Assembly: GCF_014196495.1 (NCBI RefSeq)
Contig: NZ_JACIDT010000001.1
Location: forward strand, 186,001-250,000
Direction: 5' to 3'
Origin: Sphingobium jiangsuense
GTDB taxonomy: Bacteria > Pseudomonadota > Alphaproteobacteria > Sphingomonadales > Sphingomonadaceae
Length of the DNA stretch: 64,000 bases
Shown here: positions 47,314-57,069 of the stretch, piece after piece
How positions within the stretch are numbered: the first letter of the stretch is position 1
How the letters are laid out: every line of letters starts with the position of its first letter
Notes under the pieces: generated by a model
What the model was told of the DNA's origin: nothing
Database searches by the model: none
The model's input: only the letters and a program-made list of their open reading frames with translations
Program-made: the position numbers and the translations under genes

Positions 47314-48270
47314 GTGAACGGAATGAAGACGGCCATGCTGCTGGCGGCGCTGACGGCGCTGTTCATGGCGCTTGGTTATATGTTCGGCGGCAGCGGCGGC
47401 GCGATGATCGCGCTGGTGATCGCGGCGGGCATGAATCTTTTCACTTACTGGAACGCCGACAAGATCGTCCTTTCCATGCACAATGCGAAGGAAGTGGACG
47501 CCCACTCGGCCCCGGATTTCTATAATCTCGTCGCCGAGCTCGCGCGCCGGGCCGATCTGCCCATGCCGAAGGTCTATATCGTCGAGGACCTGAACCCTAA
47601 CGCCTTCGCCACCGGGCGCAATCCGGAAAATGCCGCCGTCGCGGCGACCACCGGCCTGCTCTCGATGCTCTCGCGAGAGGAGGTGGCGGGCGTGATGGCG
47701 CATGAGTTGGGCCATGTACGCAATCGCGACACGCTCATCATGACGATGGTGGCGACCATCGCCGGGGCGATTGCGATGATCGCCAATTTCGGCCTGTTCT
47801 TCCGCGGCAATGGCGAGAACGGCCCCAGCCCGGTTGCCGGCCTGCTGGCGGTGCTGGTCGCGCCGTTCGCGGCGATGATCGTGCAGATGGCGATCAGCCG
47901 CACGCGCGAATATGGCGCGGACCGGGCGGGCGCGGAAATCTCCGGCTCGCCGCGCGCGCTCGCCTCGGCGCTGGCGCGGATCGCCGACCCGGCGCGGCGC
48001 ATCCCGAGCCAGGGCGCGATGCACAATCCGGCGGCGGCGCAGCTCTATATCGTGCCGACAGGGGTGTCGGACCTGTTTTCCACCCACCCCGCGACGGAAA
48101 AGCGCATCGCCGCGCTGATGGCGATGGAGGAAGGGAACGGGGCGCCCGCGCCTGCGTCCGCCGCGTCCGCCTTCGTTGCGCCAGCAGCGCGCCCGGCGGC
48201 GGTCTCCGTGCCGCGCAGCGGCGGCGCGCGGCGTCCCTCGGCGCTCAACCCGAATCGCGCGGATCGCTGA
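47314..48270 (+). CDS. htpX: Zinc metalloprotease HtpX
   Basis: This 318-residue membrane protease degrades misfolded membrane proteins. The catalytic HELGH motif is at residues 130-134, with the third ligand Glu in [12 protein letters not shown]. Membrane segments occur at residues 5-22 and 29-45 and around 145-200. I favour the GTG at 47314 ([10 protein letters not shown]), because GGGAG lies eight bases before it and family members begin this way; an ATG nine bases on is the alternative. The C-terminal tail is Ala/Pro-rich. Confidence 0.93.
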   Translation: MNGMKTAMLLAALTALFMALGYMFGGSGGAMIALVIAAGMNLFTYWNADKIVLSMHNAKEVDAHSAPDFYNLVAELARRADLPMPKVYIVEDLNPNAFATGRNPENAAVAATTGLLSMLSREEVAGVMAHELGHVRNRDTLIMTMVATIAGAIAMIANFGLFFRGNGENGPSPVAGLLAVLVAPFAAMIVQMAISRTREYGADRAGAEISGSPRALASALARIADPARRIPSQGAMHNPAAAQLYIVPTGVSDLFSTHPATEKRIAALMAMEEGNGAPAPASAASAFVAPAARPAAVSVPRSGGARRPSALNPNRADR

Positions 48271-48311
48271 AGCGGCGACCGGGCAGGCATCGGCGGGAAA
48301 TAAGGGAAATC

Positions 48312-48385
48312 TGGAGGCCCGAGCCGGAATCGAACCGGCGTATACGGATTTGCAGTCCGCTGCGTCACCACTCCGCCATCGGGCC
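48312..48385 (-). tRNA. tRNA-Cys(GCA)
   Basis: On the minus strand the sequence folds as a tRNA: acceptor GGCCCGA/TCGGGCC, D-arm GGAGTGG..., anticodon stem-loop GGACTGCAAATCC with anticodon GCA (Cys), T-arm CCGGTTCGATTCCGG, and an encoded 3' CCA following the discriminator T. It lies convergent with htpX. Confidence 0.95.
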
Positions 48386-48488
48386 TCGGTCGCGCTATAA
48401 TGCGTGGGTCTGGCGCTGCTAGCGTGAAAAGCGGGGTAGTGCAACGCGAAAAGCGCATGGCGGGGAGATTGCCTCCCCACGCCTTACT

Positions 48489-49823
48489 TCAGCCCCGTTC
48501 GGGATGCGCCGCCGGCGATCCCCGCCCGCTCCACCGGGTGAGCGCCGCCAGCGCGCGCGTCACCACGCCGCGCCGCTCCATCCAGGCATGATAGGCGCGA
48601 TAGTCCGGGTCTTCGGACAGATGCTGCTCCTCGGTGCGGGCGCGCCAGTAATAGATGGCGCTGGTGATCCCCAGCAGCGTGCAGTTGCGCACCACATCGA
48701 CCCAGTTGCCGGTGGTCGACAGGAACGGCATCACCGACAGCCACCAGAACAGATTCTTCGACAGATAGGCCGGGTGCCGCGTCCAGCGATAGGGGCCGTG
48801 GGTGATGATGCCGCGATGGGTCAGGTTGGAAAAGCGCAGGCCGAACGCCACCGTCGCCCAGGCGTAGACCGCCGTCAGCAACACCAGCAGCCCGCCCCAT
48901 ATCCACAGCATCGCCGCGTTCCCGGCGAACCACATGTCCCATTCCGCCGTGCCGCGATGATAGTCGAGCGGCCCGCCATTGCCCATCAGCACGAACGGCG
49001 GATAGCAGATCAGCGCCGCGATCCACCCGGCCATGTGCGGGTTGGCGCTGCGGATATGGGCGTCGAGCGGCTTGCAGGTCAGCATATAGCCGATGGTCGC
49101 GAACGACACGTCGATCATGAACAATATGGTGATGAGGAAATTGGCCAGCTCCACCGGCCCCGCCAGCGGATCGCCGGTGCGCCAGCCGATCACATTGGCG
49201 AAATTGGCGGGCGTGATCGACAGCATGAATGCCAGAAAGAACGCCTTCACCCCCCAGGCGCGCAGATGATCGCCGATCGCCCCTTCGGGCGGCTTGCCCG
49301 CCGCGCCGCCGATCACCCATTGGCCGAAGGCATAGGCGCCGTCGCGCGGCTCGATCAGATAGCGGTCGAGCCAGATCACATAGGGGATGGACGCCAGCAG
49401 CAGCGGCACCACCGCCCAGCCGAACAATTGCATCGCGTAGCTGTAGCCGCCGTCCCAATACCAGCGGGCGGTGCCGTAGAAGAGCGCGATGGCGCCCCAT
49501 GTCGCCCACAGCCCCGCCAGCTTGACCACGGAGATGTCGAATCCCTCGCGCGCGGATCGCCTCGGCCCGGACCAGTCTATGCCGGTCGAGGGGCGGCGGT
49601 GCACCCGGTCGACCAGCAGCGACCAGAGCAGCATCGGCACGCCGCAGGCCACGACCGAGGCGAAGATGCCTGCATGCGGCCCGTCCATGCCGTATCGCCA
49701 GGCAAGGACGGTCCACAGCGCCAGCCCGGCCAGACCTGCCAGGCCCACGCCATGGCTGACGGCGGACCGGGGGCAGGGTTCGGCGCGGTCCGGGCGCGCG
49801 GAGGAGGAGGCATATGATTCCAT
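48489..49823 (-). CDS. Isoprenylcysteine carboxylmethyltransferase-like membrane protein
   Basis: The 444-residue protein has many membrane segments and a C-terminal ICMT/phospholipid-methyltransferase-like domain with the signature THGPYRWTRHPAYLSKN and, near the end, RTEEQHLSEDPDYRAYH (conserved Glu and Tyr residues that bind the cofactor). The N-terminal 250 residues add several extra helices. Homologues are found in sphingomonads; the substrate (lipid or prenyl-modified molecule) is unknown. The ATG at 49823 has a GGAGGA site. Confidence 0.78.
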   Translation of the reverse strand: MESYASSSARPDRAEPCPRSAVSHGVGLAGLAGLALWTVLAWRYGMDGPHAGIFASVVACGVPMLLWSLLVDRVHRRPSTGIDWSGPRRSAREGFDISVVKLAGLWATWGAIALFYGTARWYWDGGYSYAMQLFGWAVVPLLLASIPYVIWLDRYLIEPRDGAYAFGQWVIGGAAGKPPEGAIGDHLRAWGVKAFFLAFMLSITPANFANVIGWRTGDPLAGPVELANFLITILFMIDVSFATIGYMLTCKPLDAHIRSANPHMAGWIAALICYPPFVLMGNGGPLDYHRGTAEWDMWFAGNAAMLWIWGGLLVLLTAVYAWATVAFGLRFSNLTHRGIITHGPYRWTRHPAYLSKNLFWWLSVMPFLSTTGNWVDVVRNCTLLGITSAIYYWRARTEEQHLSEDPDYRAYHAWMERRGVVTRALAALTRWSGRGSPAAHPERG

Positions 49824-49937
49824 TCCTCCGCCTTATAGCCATTTGGTAAGCATGTGATGAAGGCATTTGCTCGGAACGGACTGCGCGCCCCCGCATTATA
49901 GCATCATGGGCATGACAATCCTGAAAGGAGAGAGCGA

Positions 49938-50114
49938 ATGGCCATGGCAGAAACCCCGCTTCCCCCGGTGGACCCGGATCCGCACCCGATGCACCGCTCC
50001 ACCGACGAAACGAGGGCAGGCACCACCCCGCATATCGTGCGCTATGTGCTGGGCATCTCGCTGGCGCTGGCGCTGGTGGTGATGACCATCATCTATCTGT
50101 GGGGCATCACCTGA
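49938..50114 (+). CDS. Small single-pass membrane protein
   Basis: The frame of 58 codons has an AAAGGAGAG ribosome site and encodes a Pro-rich, His-containing N-terminal half followed by one membrane helix (VRYVLGISLALALVVMTIIY) and the tail LWGIT. The family is unrecognised. It is isolated in front of a 372-base gap containing repeats; the proline/acid N-terminus should face the cytoplasm. Confidence 0.62.
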   Translation: MAMAETPLPPVDPDPHPMHRSTDETRAGTTPHIVRYVLGISLALALVVMTIIYLWGIT

Positions 50115-50251
50115 GCGGATGCGCCGCGCGGGAGGATAGGCGCGCCGGGGCTTGAGACGGCGGGTGCGCGGTTTTGACGGGAGGACGTTTTTCCCGGCGA
50201 GGGGTTTTTGCGTTTAGTGCGCCTGGGTTTCGCACAGCAGCATGACCTCCG

Positions 50252-50357
50252 TTCGCCCTAAGCCTGCCGACCCGAAGGGCGGGCGAAGCTAAGGGCCGTA
50301 CTTCCTTCTTGCCTCTCAAAGAAAAGGGCAGGGCTTCGACAAGCTCAGCCCGAACGG
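50252..50357. repeat. Dispersed repeat doublet, GACAAGCTCAGCCC family, copy 4
   Basis: The core CTTCGACAAGCTCAGCCCGA (within 50318-50357) faces a diverged inverted arm (CCGTTCGCCCTAAGCC, then GGGCGGGCGAAGC) at 50252-50292, making a doublet like others in the window. The gap 50115-50486 has no gene. Confidence 0.7.
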
Positions 50358-50423
50358 TGGGAGAGTGTGCGCTCCCTATTTCCGCCCCACATTCCATAGC
50401 TATTCAGCAAGGAAGCCAATCAT

Positions 50424-50452
50424 AAAAAAGGAGCGCCCAAACCGGACGCTCC
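50424..50452 (-). terminator. Intrinsic terminator of argG
   Basis: On the minus strand a nine-pair stem (GGAGCGTCC with GGGCGCTCC, one G-U pair) with a five-base loop runs directly into six T residues, about 35 bases beyond the argG stop. Confidence 0.9.
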
Positions 50453-50486
50453 CTCTTTTCCATCCCGCAAGACCAGCCAGACTGCC

Positions 50487-51704
50487 TCAGCGATCCCGCC
50501 GCCCCAGCAGGCGCAGGCGCAGCGCGTTCAGCTTGATGAAGCCCGCCGCGTCGCGCTGGTCGTAGGCGCCCGCATCGTCCTCGAAGGTCACGACCTTCTC
50601 GCTGTACAGCGAGTTGGGCGACTTGCGCCCCACCACATAGACGCCACCCTTGTAGAGCTTCAGCCGCACGGTGCCGGTCACCTTCTCCTGGCTGTGGTCG
50701 ATCGCCGCCTGCAGCATCTCCCGCTCCGGCGAGAACCAGAAGCCGTTGTAGATCAGCTCCGCATAGCGCGGCATCAGCTCATCCTTGAGGTGCGCCGCGC
50801 CGCGATCCAGCGTGATCTGTTCTATGCCGCGATGGGCGAGATGATAGATGGTGCCGCCCGGCGTCTCGTACATGCCGCGCGACTTCATGCCGACGAAGCG
50901 GTTCTCGACCAGATCGAGCCGCCCGATGCCATGCTTGCGGCCATATTCGTTGAGCGTTTCGAGCAAGGTCGCGGGTGACATGCCGACACCATTGATCGCC
51001 ACGCCGTCGCCGCGCTCGAAATCGATCGTGATATATTCGGGCGCGTCGGGCGCGTCCTCCGGATTCACCGTGCGCGAATAGACGAAATCCGGGGTTTCCT
51101 CCCACGGGTCCTCCAGCACCTTGCCCTCCGAAGAGGTGTGCAGCATGTTCGCGTCGGTCGAGAACGGCGCCTCGCCGCGCTTGTCGCGCGGGATCGGGAT
51201 CTGATGCTGTTCGGCGAACTCGATCAGCCGGGTGCGGCTGGTCAGGTCCCATTCGCGCCACGGCGCGATCACCTTGATGTCGGGTTGCAGCGCATAATAG
51301 CCCAGTTCGAAGCGGACCTGGTCATTGCCCTTGCCGGTCGCGCCGTGCGAGACGGCATCGGCGCCGACCTGCTTCGCGATCTCGATCTGGCGCTTGGCGA
51401 TCAGCGGGCGGGCGATCGATGTGCCGAGCAGGTACAGCCCCTCATATTGCGCATTGGCGCGCATCATCGGGAACACATAATCGCGCACGAATTCCTCGCG
51501 CAGGTCGTCGATGAAGATATGCTCCGGCTTCACGCCCATCAGCTCCGCCTTGTGGCGCGCTGGTTCCAGTTCCTCGCCCTGCCCCAGATCGGCGGTGAAG
51601 GTGACGACCTCGCAATTATAGGTCTGTTGCAGCCATTTCAGGATCACGCTGGTGTCAAGGCCGCCGGAATAGGCGAGAACAACGCGATTGATCTTCTCGG
51701 ACAT
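50487..51704 (-). CDS. argG: Argininosuccinate synthase
   Basis: The 405-residue enzyme joins citrulline and aspartate in arginine synthesis. The N-terminal ATP-binding PP-loop reads [17 protein letters not shown]; the substrate-binding regions include [15 protein letters not shown] and [14 protein letters not shown]. Length and both termini are normal. No argH is adjacent. Confidence 0.97.
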   Translation of the reverse strand: MSEKINRVVLAYSGGLDTSVILKWLQQTYNCEVVTFTADLGQGEELEPARHKAELMGVKPEHIFIDDLREEFVRDYVFPMMRANAQYEGLYLLGTSIARPLIAKRQIEIAKQVGADAVSHGATGKGNDQVRFELGYYALQPDIKVIAPWREWDLTSRTRLIEFAEQHQIPIPRDKRGEAPFSTDANMLHTSSEGKVLEDPWEETPDFVYSRTVNPEDAPDAPEYITIDFERGDGVAINGVGMSPATLLETLNEYGRKHGIGRLDLVENRFVGMKSRGMYETPGGTIYHLAHRGIEQITLDRGAAHLKDELMPRYAELIYNGFWFSPEREMLQAAIDHSQEKVTGTVRLKLYKGGVYVVGRKSPNSLYSEKVVTFEDDAGAYDQRDAAGFIKLNALRLRLLGRRDR

Positions 51705-51796
51705 GGGCTAGGGACTCACAGGTTAGGAATGATGTCGAACTGGCGCGCGCCTAACAGCGATCCCGCAAAATCGCAACCGTTTCGCCGGTCGGCCGG

Positions 51797-52432
51797 TCAG
51801 GCGGAGGTGGCGTGCACCGCCAGCGCCCGTGCAGCCTGCTCCGCCAGCGGCACCAGCCGCTCCTCCGCCACGCCGTCGCGCGCCATCGCGGAGATGCCGA
51901 CCAGCAGCAGCATCACATGATCGGTCAGGCTCACCACCTGTTCCGGCGCCTCGCGCGAGATGCCGCGATAGAGCGAGGCCGCGACCGTCAGCCGCGCCTT
52001 GCGGATATGCGCGACGACCAGCGCGTCGCTGCAATTGTTCGCCGCCTCCAGCAGCAGGCAGCCGCCCCAGGCGCCGCCCTCGCTTTCCCGCCATGCGAAG
52101 CGCCGCGCGGCATCGACGACGACGCGCTGCAAACCCTCGCGCAGCGACGGCGCCTCTTCGAAGGCGGCGCGGATGGCGGCGAGCCAGTCGGCCAGATAGG
52201 CGTCGGCGATCCGCTTGAAGAGCAGCGACTTGCTGCCGAACGCGGCGTAGAAGCTGGGCGGGTTGATGCCGATCGCGCGGTTGAGGTCGTTGAGCGTCAC
52301 CCGGTCATAGCCGCGCGAGCGGAACAGGTCCTCCGCCCGCGCCACCGCCTGCCCGATGTCGAACTGGCGGGGTCGCCCGCGCAGGCGGGGCGACGGTTCG
52401 GAATGACCCGGAACGGCGGCGGTCAGGCTCAT
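51797..52432 (-). CDS. TetR/AcrR-family transcriptional regulator
   Basis: The 211-residue regulator has a TetR-type helix-turn-helix in its first 70 residues (RAEDLFRSRGYDRVTLNDLNRAIGINPPSFYAAFGSKSLLF) and a helical ligand-binding C-terminal domain with the TetR_C pattern (GGCLLLEAANNC, LLVGISAMARDG). It has no divergent or adjacent obvious target besides argG, which is probably unrelated, and its ligand is unknown. Confidence 0.9.
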   Translation of the reverse strand: MSLTAAVPGHSEPSPRLRGRPRQFDIGQAVARAEDLFRSRGYDRVTLNDLNRAIGINPPSFYAAFGSKSLLFKRIADAYLADWLAAIRAAFEEAPSLREGLQRVVVDAARRFAWRESEGGAWGGCLLLEAANNCSDALVVAHIRKARLTVAASLYRGISREAPEQVVSLTDHVMLLLVGISAMARDGVAEERLVPLAEQAARALAVHATSA

Positions 52433-52595
52433 GGATATCGACTGACATATTTGGTTAACGCGCGCTATAGTTTTCTGAACGCGCGAATTTCGAATAGCCC
52501 CGTTTCCTGAACGGAACCCATCGCCTCCATTCAGCGTCGGTGCAGGGCGTCGCGGCTATTTGTCGAGTCGTCACGAACAATCGATGGAGCTACCG

Positions 52596-53195
52596 ATGAA
52601 GAAATCCCTGTTGATCGCCGGAGCCGCGATCCTTGCGGTGGCCGCGCCGGCCATTGCCGCGTCCCAGGCAACGCCCCGTCCGGCCGCCCCTGCGGGCAAG
52701 GACATCACCCGCGCCGAGGCCGAAGCCAAGGTGAAGGAATATTTCGCGCTGTTCGACGCCAACAAGGACGGCGCCGTCACCAAGGAGGAAATCACCGCCC
52801 GGCGTGACGCCGCGCGCACCAAATGGCGGGCCGAGCGCTTCAATGCACTCGACAAGGACGGCAACGGCGCGATCAGCCGCGCCGAATTCGACGCCGCACA
52901 TCAGGGTCGCGCCGGGCGCGCGGACGGCAAGCGGGGCGGCCCCGGCCATCACCGCATGGGCGGCGGGATGAAGGGCGGCGGCATGTCCATCGCCAAGGCC
53001 GACGCGAACAAGGACGGCCGGATCACGCTGGCCGAGGCGACCAGCGCGGCGCTTGCCCATTTCGACAAGATGGACGCCAACAAGGACGGCACCGTCACCG
53101 TGCAGGAACGCCGTGACGCGATGAAGCAGATGCGCGAGCAGTGGAAGCAGAACGGCCCGCACAAGGGCCATGCCGCGCCCGCCAATCCTTCCTGA
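52596..53195 (+). CDS. Exported protein with four EF-hands
   Basis: The 199-residue protein has a signal peptide (MKKSLLIAGAAILAVAAPAI then AAS) and four canonical EF-hand loops: DANKDGAVTKEE, DKDGNGAISRAE, DANKDGRITLAE and DANKDGTVTVQE. A Gly/His/Met-rich linker (KRGGPGHHRMGGGMKGGGMS) separates the second and third. It probably binds calcium in the periplasm. The ATG at 52596 has GGAG ten bases upstream; a second in-frame ATG four codons earlier is possible. A strong terminator follows. Confidence 0.9.
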   Translation: MKKSLLIAGAAILAVAAPAIAASQATPRPAAPAGKDITRAEAEAKVKEYFALFDANKDGAVTKEEITARRDAARTKWRAERFNALDKDGNGAISRAEFDAAHQGRAGRADGKRGGPGHHRMGGGMKGGGMSIAKADANKDGRITLAEATSAALAHFDKMDANKDGTVTVQERRDAMKQMREQWKQNGPHKGHAAPANPS

Positions 53196-53230
53196 TCGCC
53201 CTTCGGGTCGCACCCATGGCATGAAGGACG

Positions 53231-53264
53231 CCGGCCTCGCCTTTCCTGGCGGGGCCGGTTTTTT
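53231..53264 (+). terminator. Intrinsic terminator of the four-EF-hand gene
   Basis: An eleven-pair stem (CCGGCCTCGCC with GGCGGGGCCGG, one G-U pair) closes a short loop and runs into six T residues, 36 bases beyond the stop codon. Confidence 0.92.
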
Positions 53265-53287
53265 GGGGATACGAACATTTCCTAAAC

Positions 53288-53366
53288 CGTCACCCCGGCG
53301 CAGGCTGGGGTCCCAGGCCAGGTTGCGCGCCATATCCTGAGATGCCAGCCTGCGCTGGCATGACGC
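53288..53366. repeat. Composite palindromic repeat (CCAGCGCAGGCTGG type), copy C
   Basis: CGTCACCCCGGCGCAGGCTGG at the left faces TGCCAGCCTGCGCTGGCATG at the right. Its middle (CAGG-CCAGGTTGCGC..., then TCCTGAGATGCC) resembles that of copy B at 37733, so the whole 79-base unit has been copied, not only the arms. Confidence 0.85.
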
Positions 53367-53404
53367 AAGAGGGATGGCGAGTGCCCCGAAGGTCCGCCCT
53401 CGCC

Positions 53405-54661
53405 TCACCCCAAGGCGCGCAGCCGTTCCTCCTCTTCCAGCATATAGTCGCGGGTGATCGGCAGGCTGTGGCGGTCGCGCGCATATTGCAGCTGGTAGAC
53501 CAGCATGCCGCCATGCTCGAACGCCGCCGCCGCGCCCGCCAGATAGAGGCTCCACATGCGGAAGAAGCGCGCGTCGTACAGCGCCTCTATCTCCGCCCGC
53601 TTCTCCCTCACCCGTTCATACCAGGCGCGCGTGGTATAGCCGTAATGCAGGCGCAGCGCCTCCACGTCGGTGACCATCAGCCGGTTGGGCTCGCTGCCCT
53701 GCAATATCTCGCTCAGCGCCGGGATATAGCCGCCGGGGAAGATATATTTGCGCGTGAACGCATCGGTCATGCCCGCCCCGCCCATGCGCCCGATCGTGTG
53801 CAGCAGCATCACCCCGTCGGGCTTGAGCAGATTGTGGCAGCGGCGGAAGAATTCGCGATAATAGGGCACGCCGACATGCTCGAACATGCCGACCGAGACG
53901 ATGCGGTCGAACTCCCCCTGCATGTCGCGATAGTCGATCAGCTCGAACTTCACATGGTCGGCGACGCCCGCTTCCTCCGCCCGCCGGCGCGCGACGGCGA
54001 GCTGCTCCTCCGACAGGGTGATGCCCACGACGTCGACCCCGCATTTCGCATGCAGGTAGAGCGCCATGCCGCCCCAGCCGCAGCCGATGTCCAGCACCTT
54101 CATGCCCGGCTTCAATGCCAGCTTGGCGGCGATATGCGCCTTCTTGTCGAGCTGCGCCCTGTCGAGGCCCGCGCTCAGATTTTCCGGCAGATCGTCCAGC
54201 TCTCCGGCCCAATAGGCGCAGCTATATTGCTTGTCCCGGTCGAGGAACAGGTCGTAGAGCGCGCCCGAAAGATCGTAATGATGGGCGACGTTCCGTTTCG
54301 ACGCGGCGCGGAAATTCGCCTGCTTCGCCCGCCGCAGCGCCGCCTTCGCGGCCTTGCGCACCGGGCCGGTGCGCTCCAGGCTCTTGCCGCTTTCCCAGCG
54401 CGCATTGCCGCGCGCCAGCATGACGAGGCCCATGATGTCGTCATCGTCTATGCTCACGCGCCCGTCCATATAGGCTTCGGCAAAGCCCAGCCGGGGGTGC
54501 AGCACGATGTCGCGCCCCGCCTTCGGATCGTTGAGGCGCAGCGTCACGTCGGGAAAGCCGGGGGTGGCCGTGCCGAAGCGGCGGGACGTTCCGTTCACGT
54601 CCACGACGGTCAGCGTGCCCTTCCTTATCAGCCGCGACAGAAAATGATCGAGCAGTGCCAT
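53405..54661 (-). CDS. cfa: Cyclopropane-fatty-acyl-phospholipid synthase
   Basis: This 418-residue SAM-dependent enzyme adds a methylene bridge across the double bonds of membrane phospholipids. The core fold carries the SAM-binding KVLDIGCGWGGMALYL and the C-terminal family residues (FFRRCHNLLKPDG, RKYIFPGGYIPALSE). Length is normal. I start at the ATG at 54661 (MALLDHF); the frame beyond it is in the divergent gap with murI. No neighbouring gene is linked to it. Confidence 0.93.
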   Translation of the reverse strand: MALLDHFLSRLIRKGTLTVVDVNGTSRRFGTATPGFPDVTLRLNDPKAGRDIVLHPRLGFAEAYMDGRVSIDDDDIMGLVMLARGNARWESGKSLERTGPVRKAAKAALRRAKQANFRAASKRNVAHHYDLSGALYDLFLDRDKQYSCAYWAGELDDLPENLSAGLDRAQLDKKAHIAAKLALKPGMKVLDIGCGWGGMALYLHAKCGVDVVGITLSEEQLAVARRRAEEAGVADHVKFELIDYRDMQGEFDRIVSVGMFEHVGVPYYREFFRRCHNLLKPDGVMLLHTIGRMGGAGMTDAFTRKYIFPGGYIPALSEILQGSEPNRLMVTDVEALRLHYGYTTRAWYERVREKRAEIEALYDARFFRMWSLYLAGAAAAFEHGGMLVYQLQYARDRHSLPITRDYMLEEEERLRALG

Positions 54662-54846
54662 CGACGCGTAACTCCTTGATTCTCGACGCTGGCGGGCAGG
54701 GCAAGGCGCCCGCCGGAAACAGGGCGGATGCGCTCGGCCGATCCCCTTCGTCGCGGCGAAAGGTACAGGCGCGGCGCAAAACTGCAAGCCATCAGGCGAA
54801 CGCCGCCCGCTTGACTTGCGCGGCGTCCCGTTTGACACAGGCGCGC

Positions 54847-55659
54847 ATGACCGAACCGCAAGCCCCCGTCCTGTTCTTCGATTCCGGCGTGGGCGGCCTC
54901 TCGATCCTCGAACCCGCGCTGAAGCTGCTGCCGCGCATGCCGGTCGTCTATGCGGCGGACCGGGCGGGCTTTCCCTATGGCACGAAGAGCGAGGCGGAGA
55001 TCACCGCGCGCGTGCCCGCGTTGCTCGGCCGGCTGGTGGAGCGCTATCGCCCGCGCATCGCGGTGATCGCGTGCAACACCGCCTCGACCATCGCGCTCGG
55101 CTCCGTGCGCGCGGCGCTCGACATTCCGGTGGTGGGCACCGTCCCGGCGATCAAGCCCGCCGCCATTTCCTCGCGCAGCCGCGTCATCGGCGTGCTCGGC
55201 ACCGAGGCGACGGTGCGCCAGCCCTATGTCGATCGCCTCGCGGCCGAGCATGGCGCCGATTGCCTGGTGCTGCGCCACGGCAGCGCGGCGCTGGTCGCGC
55301 TGGCCGAGGCGAAGCTGCGCGGCGAGCCGCTCGACCCGGAAATCGCCCGCACCGCGCTGCGCGGCCTTGTCGAGCAGCCGGGCGGCGACCGGATGGACCG
55401 GGTGGTGCTGGCCTGCACCCATTTCCCGCTGGTGCAGGACGAACTGGAGGCCGCCGCGCGGGAGGTCGGCGCCGCGCCGCTGCTCTTCCTGCATGGCGGC
55501 GACGGGATCGCGCGGCGGATCGACTATCTGAACGGACCCTCCCCGTGGCCCGAAAAACCCGCGCCGGGCATCGCCGTCTTCACCCGGATGGATCCCGACA
55601 TAGAGCCGCTGCGCCCCGAACTCGAACGCCGGGGCCTGCCGCAGATTGAGCTTCTGTAA
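54847..55659 (+). CDS. murI: Glutamate racemase
   Basis: This 270-residue enzyme makes D-glutamate for peptidoglycan. Both catalytic cysteines are present: Cys76 in IACNTAST and Cys190 in LACTHFPL. The N-terminal FFDSGVGGLSIL is typical. The ATG at 54847 begins the conserved domain; the frame open upstream is in the cfa gap and reads as low-similarity sequence. Confidence 0.95.
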   Translation: MTEPQAPVLFFDSGVGGLSILEPALKLLPRMPVVYAADRAGFPYGTKSEAEITARVPALLGRLVERYRPRIAVIACNTASTIALGSVRAALDIPVVGTVPAIKPAAISSRSRVIGVLGTEATVRQPYVDRLAAEHGADCLVLRHGSAALVALAEAKLRGEPLDPEIARTALRGLVEQPGGDRMDRVVLACTHFPLVQDELEAAAREVGAAPLLFLHGGDGIARRIDYLNGPSPWPEKPAPGIAVFTRMDPDIEPLRPELERRGLPQIELL

Positions 55660-55787
55660 ACCTTCCTATGACATTTTGCCTCAGGCAAGGGGCCTAGTTG
55701 CGAGCCGTTATCGCTGGAAAAAAGCGGCGGTTCGCATTACATGGGCGGCTTGAGAGGCGGTTGCGGCAAGTGAGGCTTGGCGGCACA

Positions 55788-57008
55788 GTGAATTACAAAC
55801 ATGTTTTCAGCCAGGCCATCGAACGCCTGCACAGCGAAGGGCGCTATCGCGTCTTCATCGATATTTTGCGCAACAAGGGCGCCTTTCCGAACGCGCGCTG
55901 CTTTCACGGCCATAACGGGCCGAAGCCGATCACCGTCTGGTGCTCCAACGACTATCTCGCCATGGGCCAGCATCCCAAGGTGATCGCGGCGATGGAAGAG
56001 GCGCTGCACGATGTCGGCGCGGGTTCCGGCGGCACGCGCAATATCGGCGGCAACACCCATTATCATGTCGATCTGGAATGGGAGCTGGCGGACCTGCACG
56101 GCAAGGAATCCGCGCTGCTCTTCACCTCCGGCTATGTGTCGAACGAGGCGACGCTGTCCACCCTCGCCCGCCTGCTGCCCGGCTGCATCATCTTCTCCGA
56201 CGAGCTGAACCATGCCAGCATGATCGCGGGCATCCGCAATTCGGGCTGCGAAAAGAAGGTGTTCCGCCACAACGACCTCGCCCATCTGCGCGAGCTACTG
56301 GCCGAGGCGGACCCGGACGCGCCCAAGCTGATCGCGTTCGAAAGCGTCTATTCGATGGACGGCGACGTCGCGCCGATCGCGGAGATCTGCGACCTTGCCG
56401 ACGAATATAACGCGCTGACCTATTGCGACGAGGTGCATGCGGTCGGCATGTACGGCGCGCGCGGCGGCGGCATCACCGATCGCGACGCGGTGGCCGATCG
56501 CGTGACGATCATCGAAGGCACGCTGGGCAAGGCGTTCGGCGTGATGGGCGGCTATATCGCGGCCGACAAGATGATCGTCGACTGCATCCGCTCCTATGCG
56601 CCGGGCTTCATCTTCACCACCTCGCTGTCGCCGGTGCTGGTCGCGGGCGTGCTGGCGGCGGTGCGGCACCTCAAGCAATCGAGCGAGGAGCGCGACGCGC
56701 AGCAGGCCGCCGCCGCGACGCTCAAGCAGCTGATGCGCGAGGCCGGCCTGCCGGTGATGCCGTCGGTCACGCATATCGTGCCGCTGCTGGTGGGCGACCC
56801 CGCCAAGGCGAAGAAGATCAGCGACATATTGCTGGCCGAATATGGCGTCTATGTGCAGCCGATCAACTATCCCACCGTCCCGCGCGGCACCGAACGCCTG
56901 CGCTTCACCCCCGGCCCGGCGCACAATGAAGAGATGATGCGCGATCTGGTCGCGGCGCTGGTCGAGATCTGGGACCGGATGGAGATGGAGCTGCGGCAGG
57001 CGGCTTGA
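55788..57008 (+). CDS. hemA: 5-aminolevulinate synthase
   Basis: This 406-residue PLP enzyme condenses glycine and succinyl-CoA to ALA in the C4 (Shemin) heme pathway characteristic of Alphaproteobacteria. The PLP lysine is Lys248 in EGTLGKAFG; other signatures are [36 protein letters not shown] and the terminal [12 protein letters not shown] start at the GTG at 55788 ([14 protein letters not shown]), which gives the family's length. An intrinsic terminator follows. Confidence 0.95.
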   Translation: MNYKHVFSQAIERLHSEGRYRVFIDILRNKGAFPNARCFHGHNGPKPITVWCSNDYLAMGQHPKVIAAMEEALHDVGAGSGGTRNIGGNTHYHVDLEWELADLHGKESALLFTSGYVSNEATLSTLARLLPGCIIFSDELNHASMIAGIRNSGCEKKVFRHNDLAHLRELLAEADPDAPKLIAFESVYSMDGDVAPIAEICDLADEYNALTYCDEVHAVGMYGARGGGITDRDAVADRVTIIEGTLGKAFGVMGGYIAADKMIVDCIRSYAPGFIFTTSLSPVLVAGVLAAVRHLKQSSEERDAQQAAAATLKQLMREAGLPVMPSVTHIVPLLVGDPAKAKKISDILLAEYGVYVQPINYPTVPRGTERLRFTPGPAHNEEMMRDLVAALVEIWDRMEMELRQAA

Positions 57009-57037
57009 GGGCAGCGCGGCAGCGGCAGAAATCAGAA

Positions 57038-57069
57038 CAGCCCGGCCCTGTGACCGGGCTGCTTATTTT
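57038..57069 (+). terminator. Intrinsic terminator of hemA
   Basis: An eight-pair stem (CAGCCCGG with CCGGGCTG) closes an eight-base loop and is followed by CTTATTTT. It overlaps the region just past the convergent Rieske oxygenase stop. Confidence 0.8.

Noticed and set aside
55741-55773. A ten-codon open frame ([10 protein letters not shown]) just before hemA, as a possible leader peptide
   Set aside because: It has no clear ribosome site or attenuator structure. Ten codons occur often by chance, so I do not claim translation.
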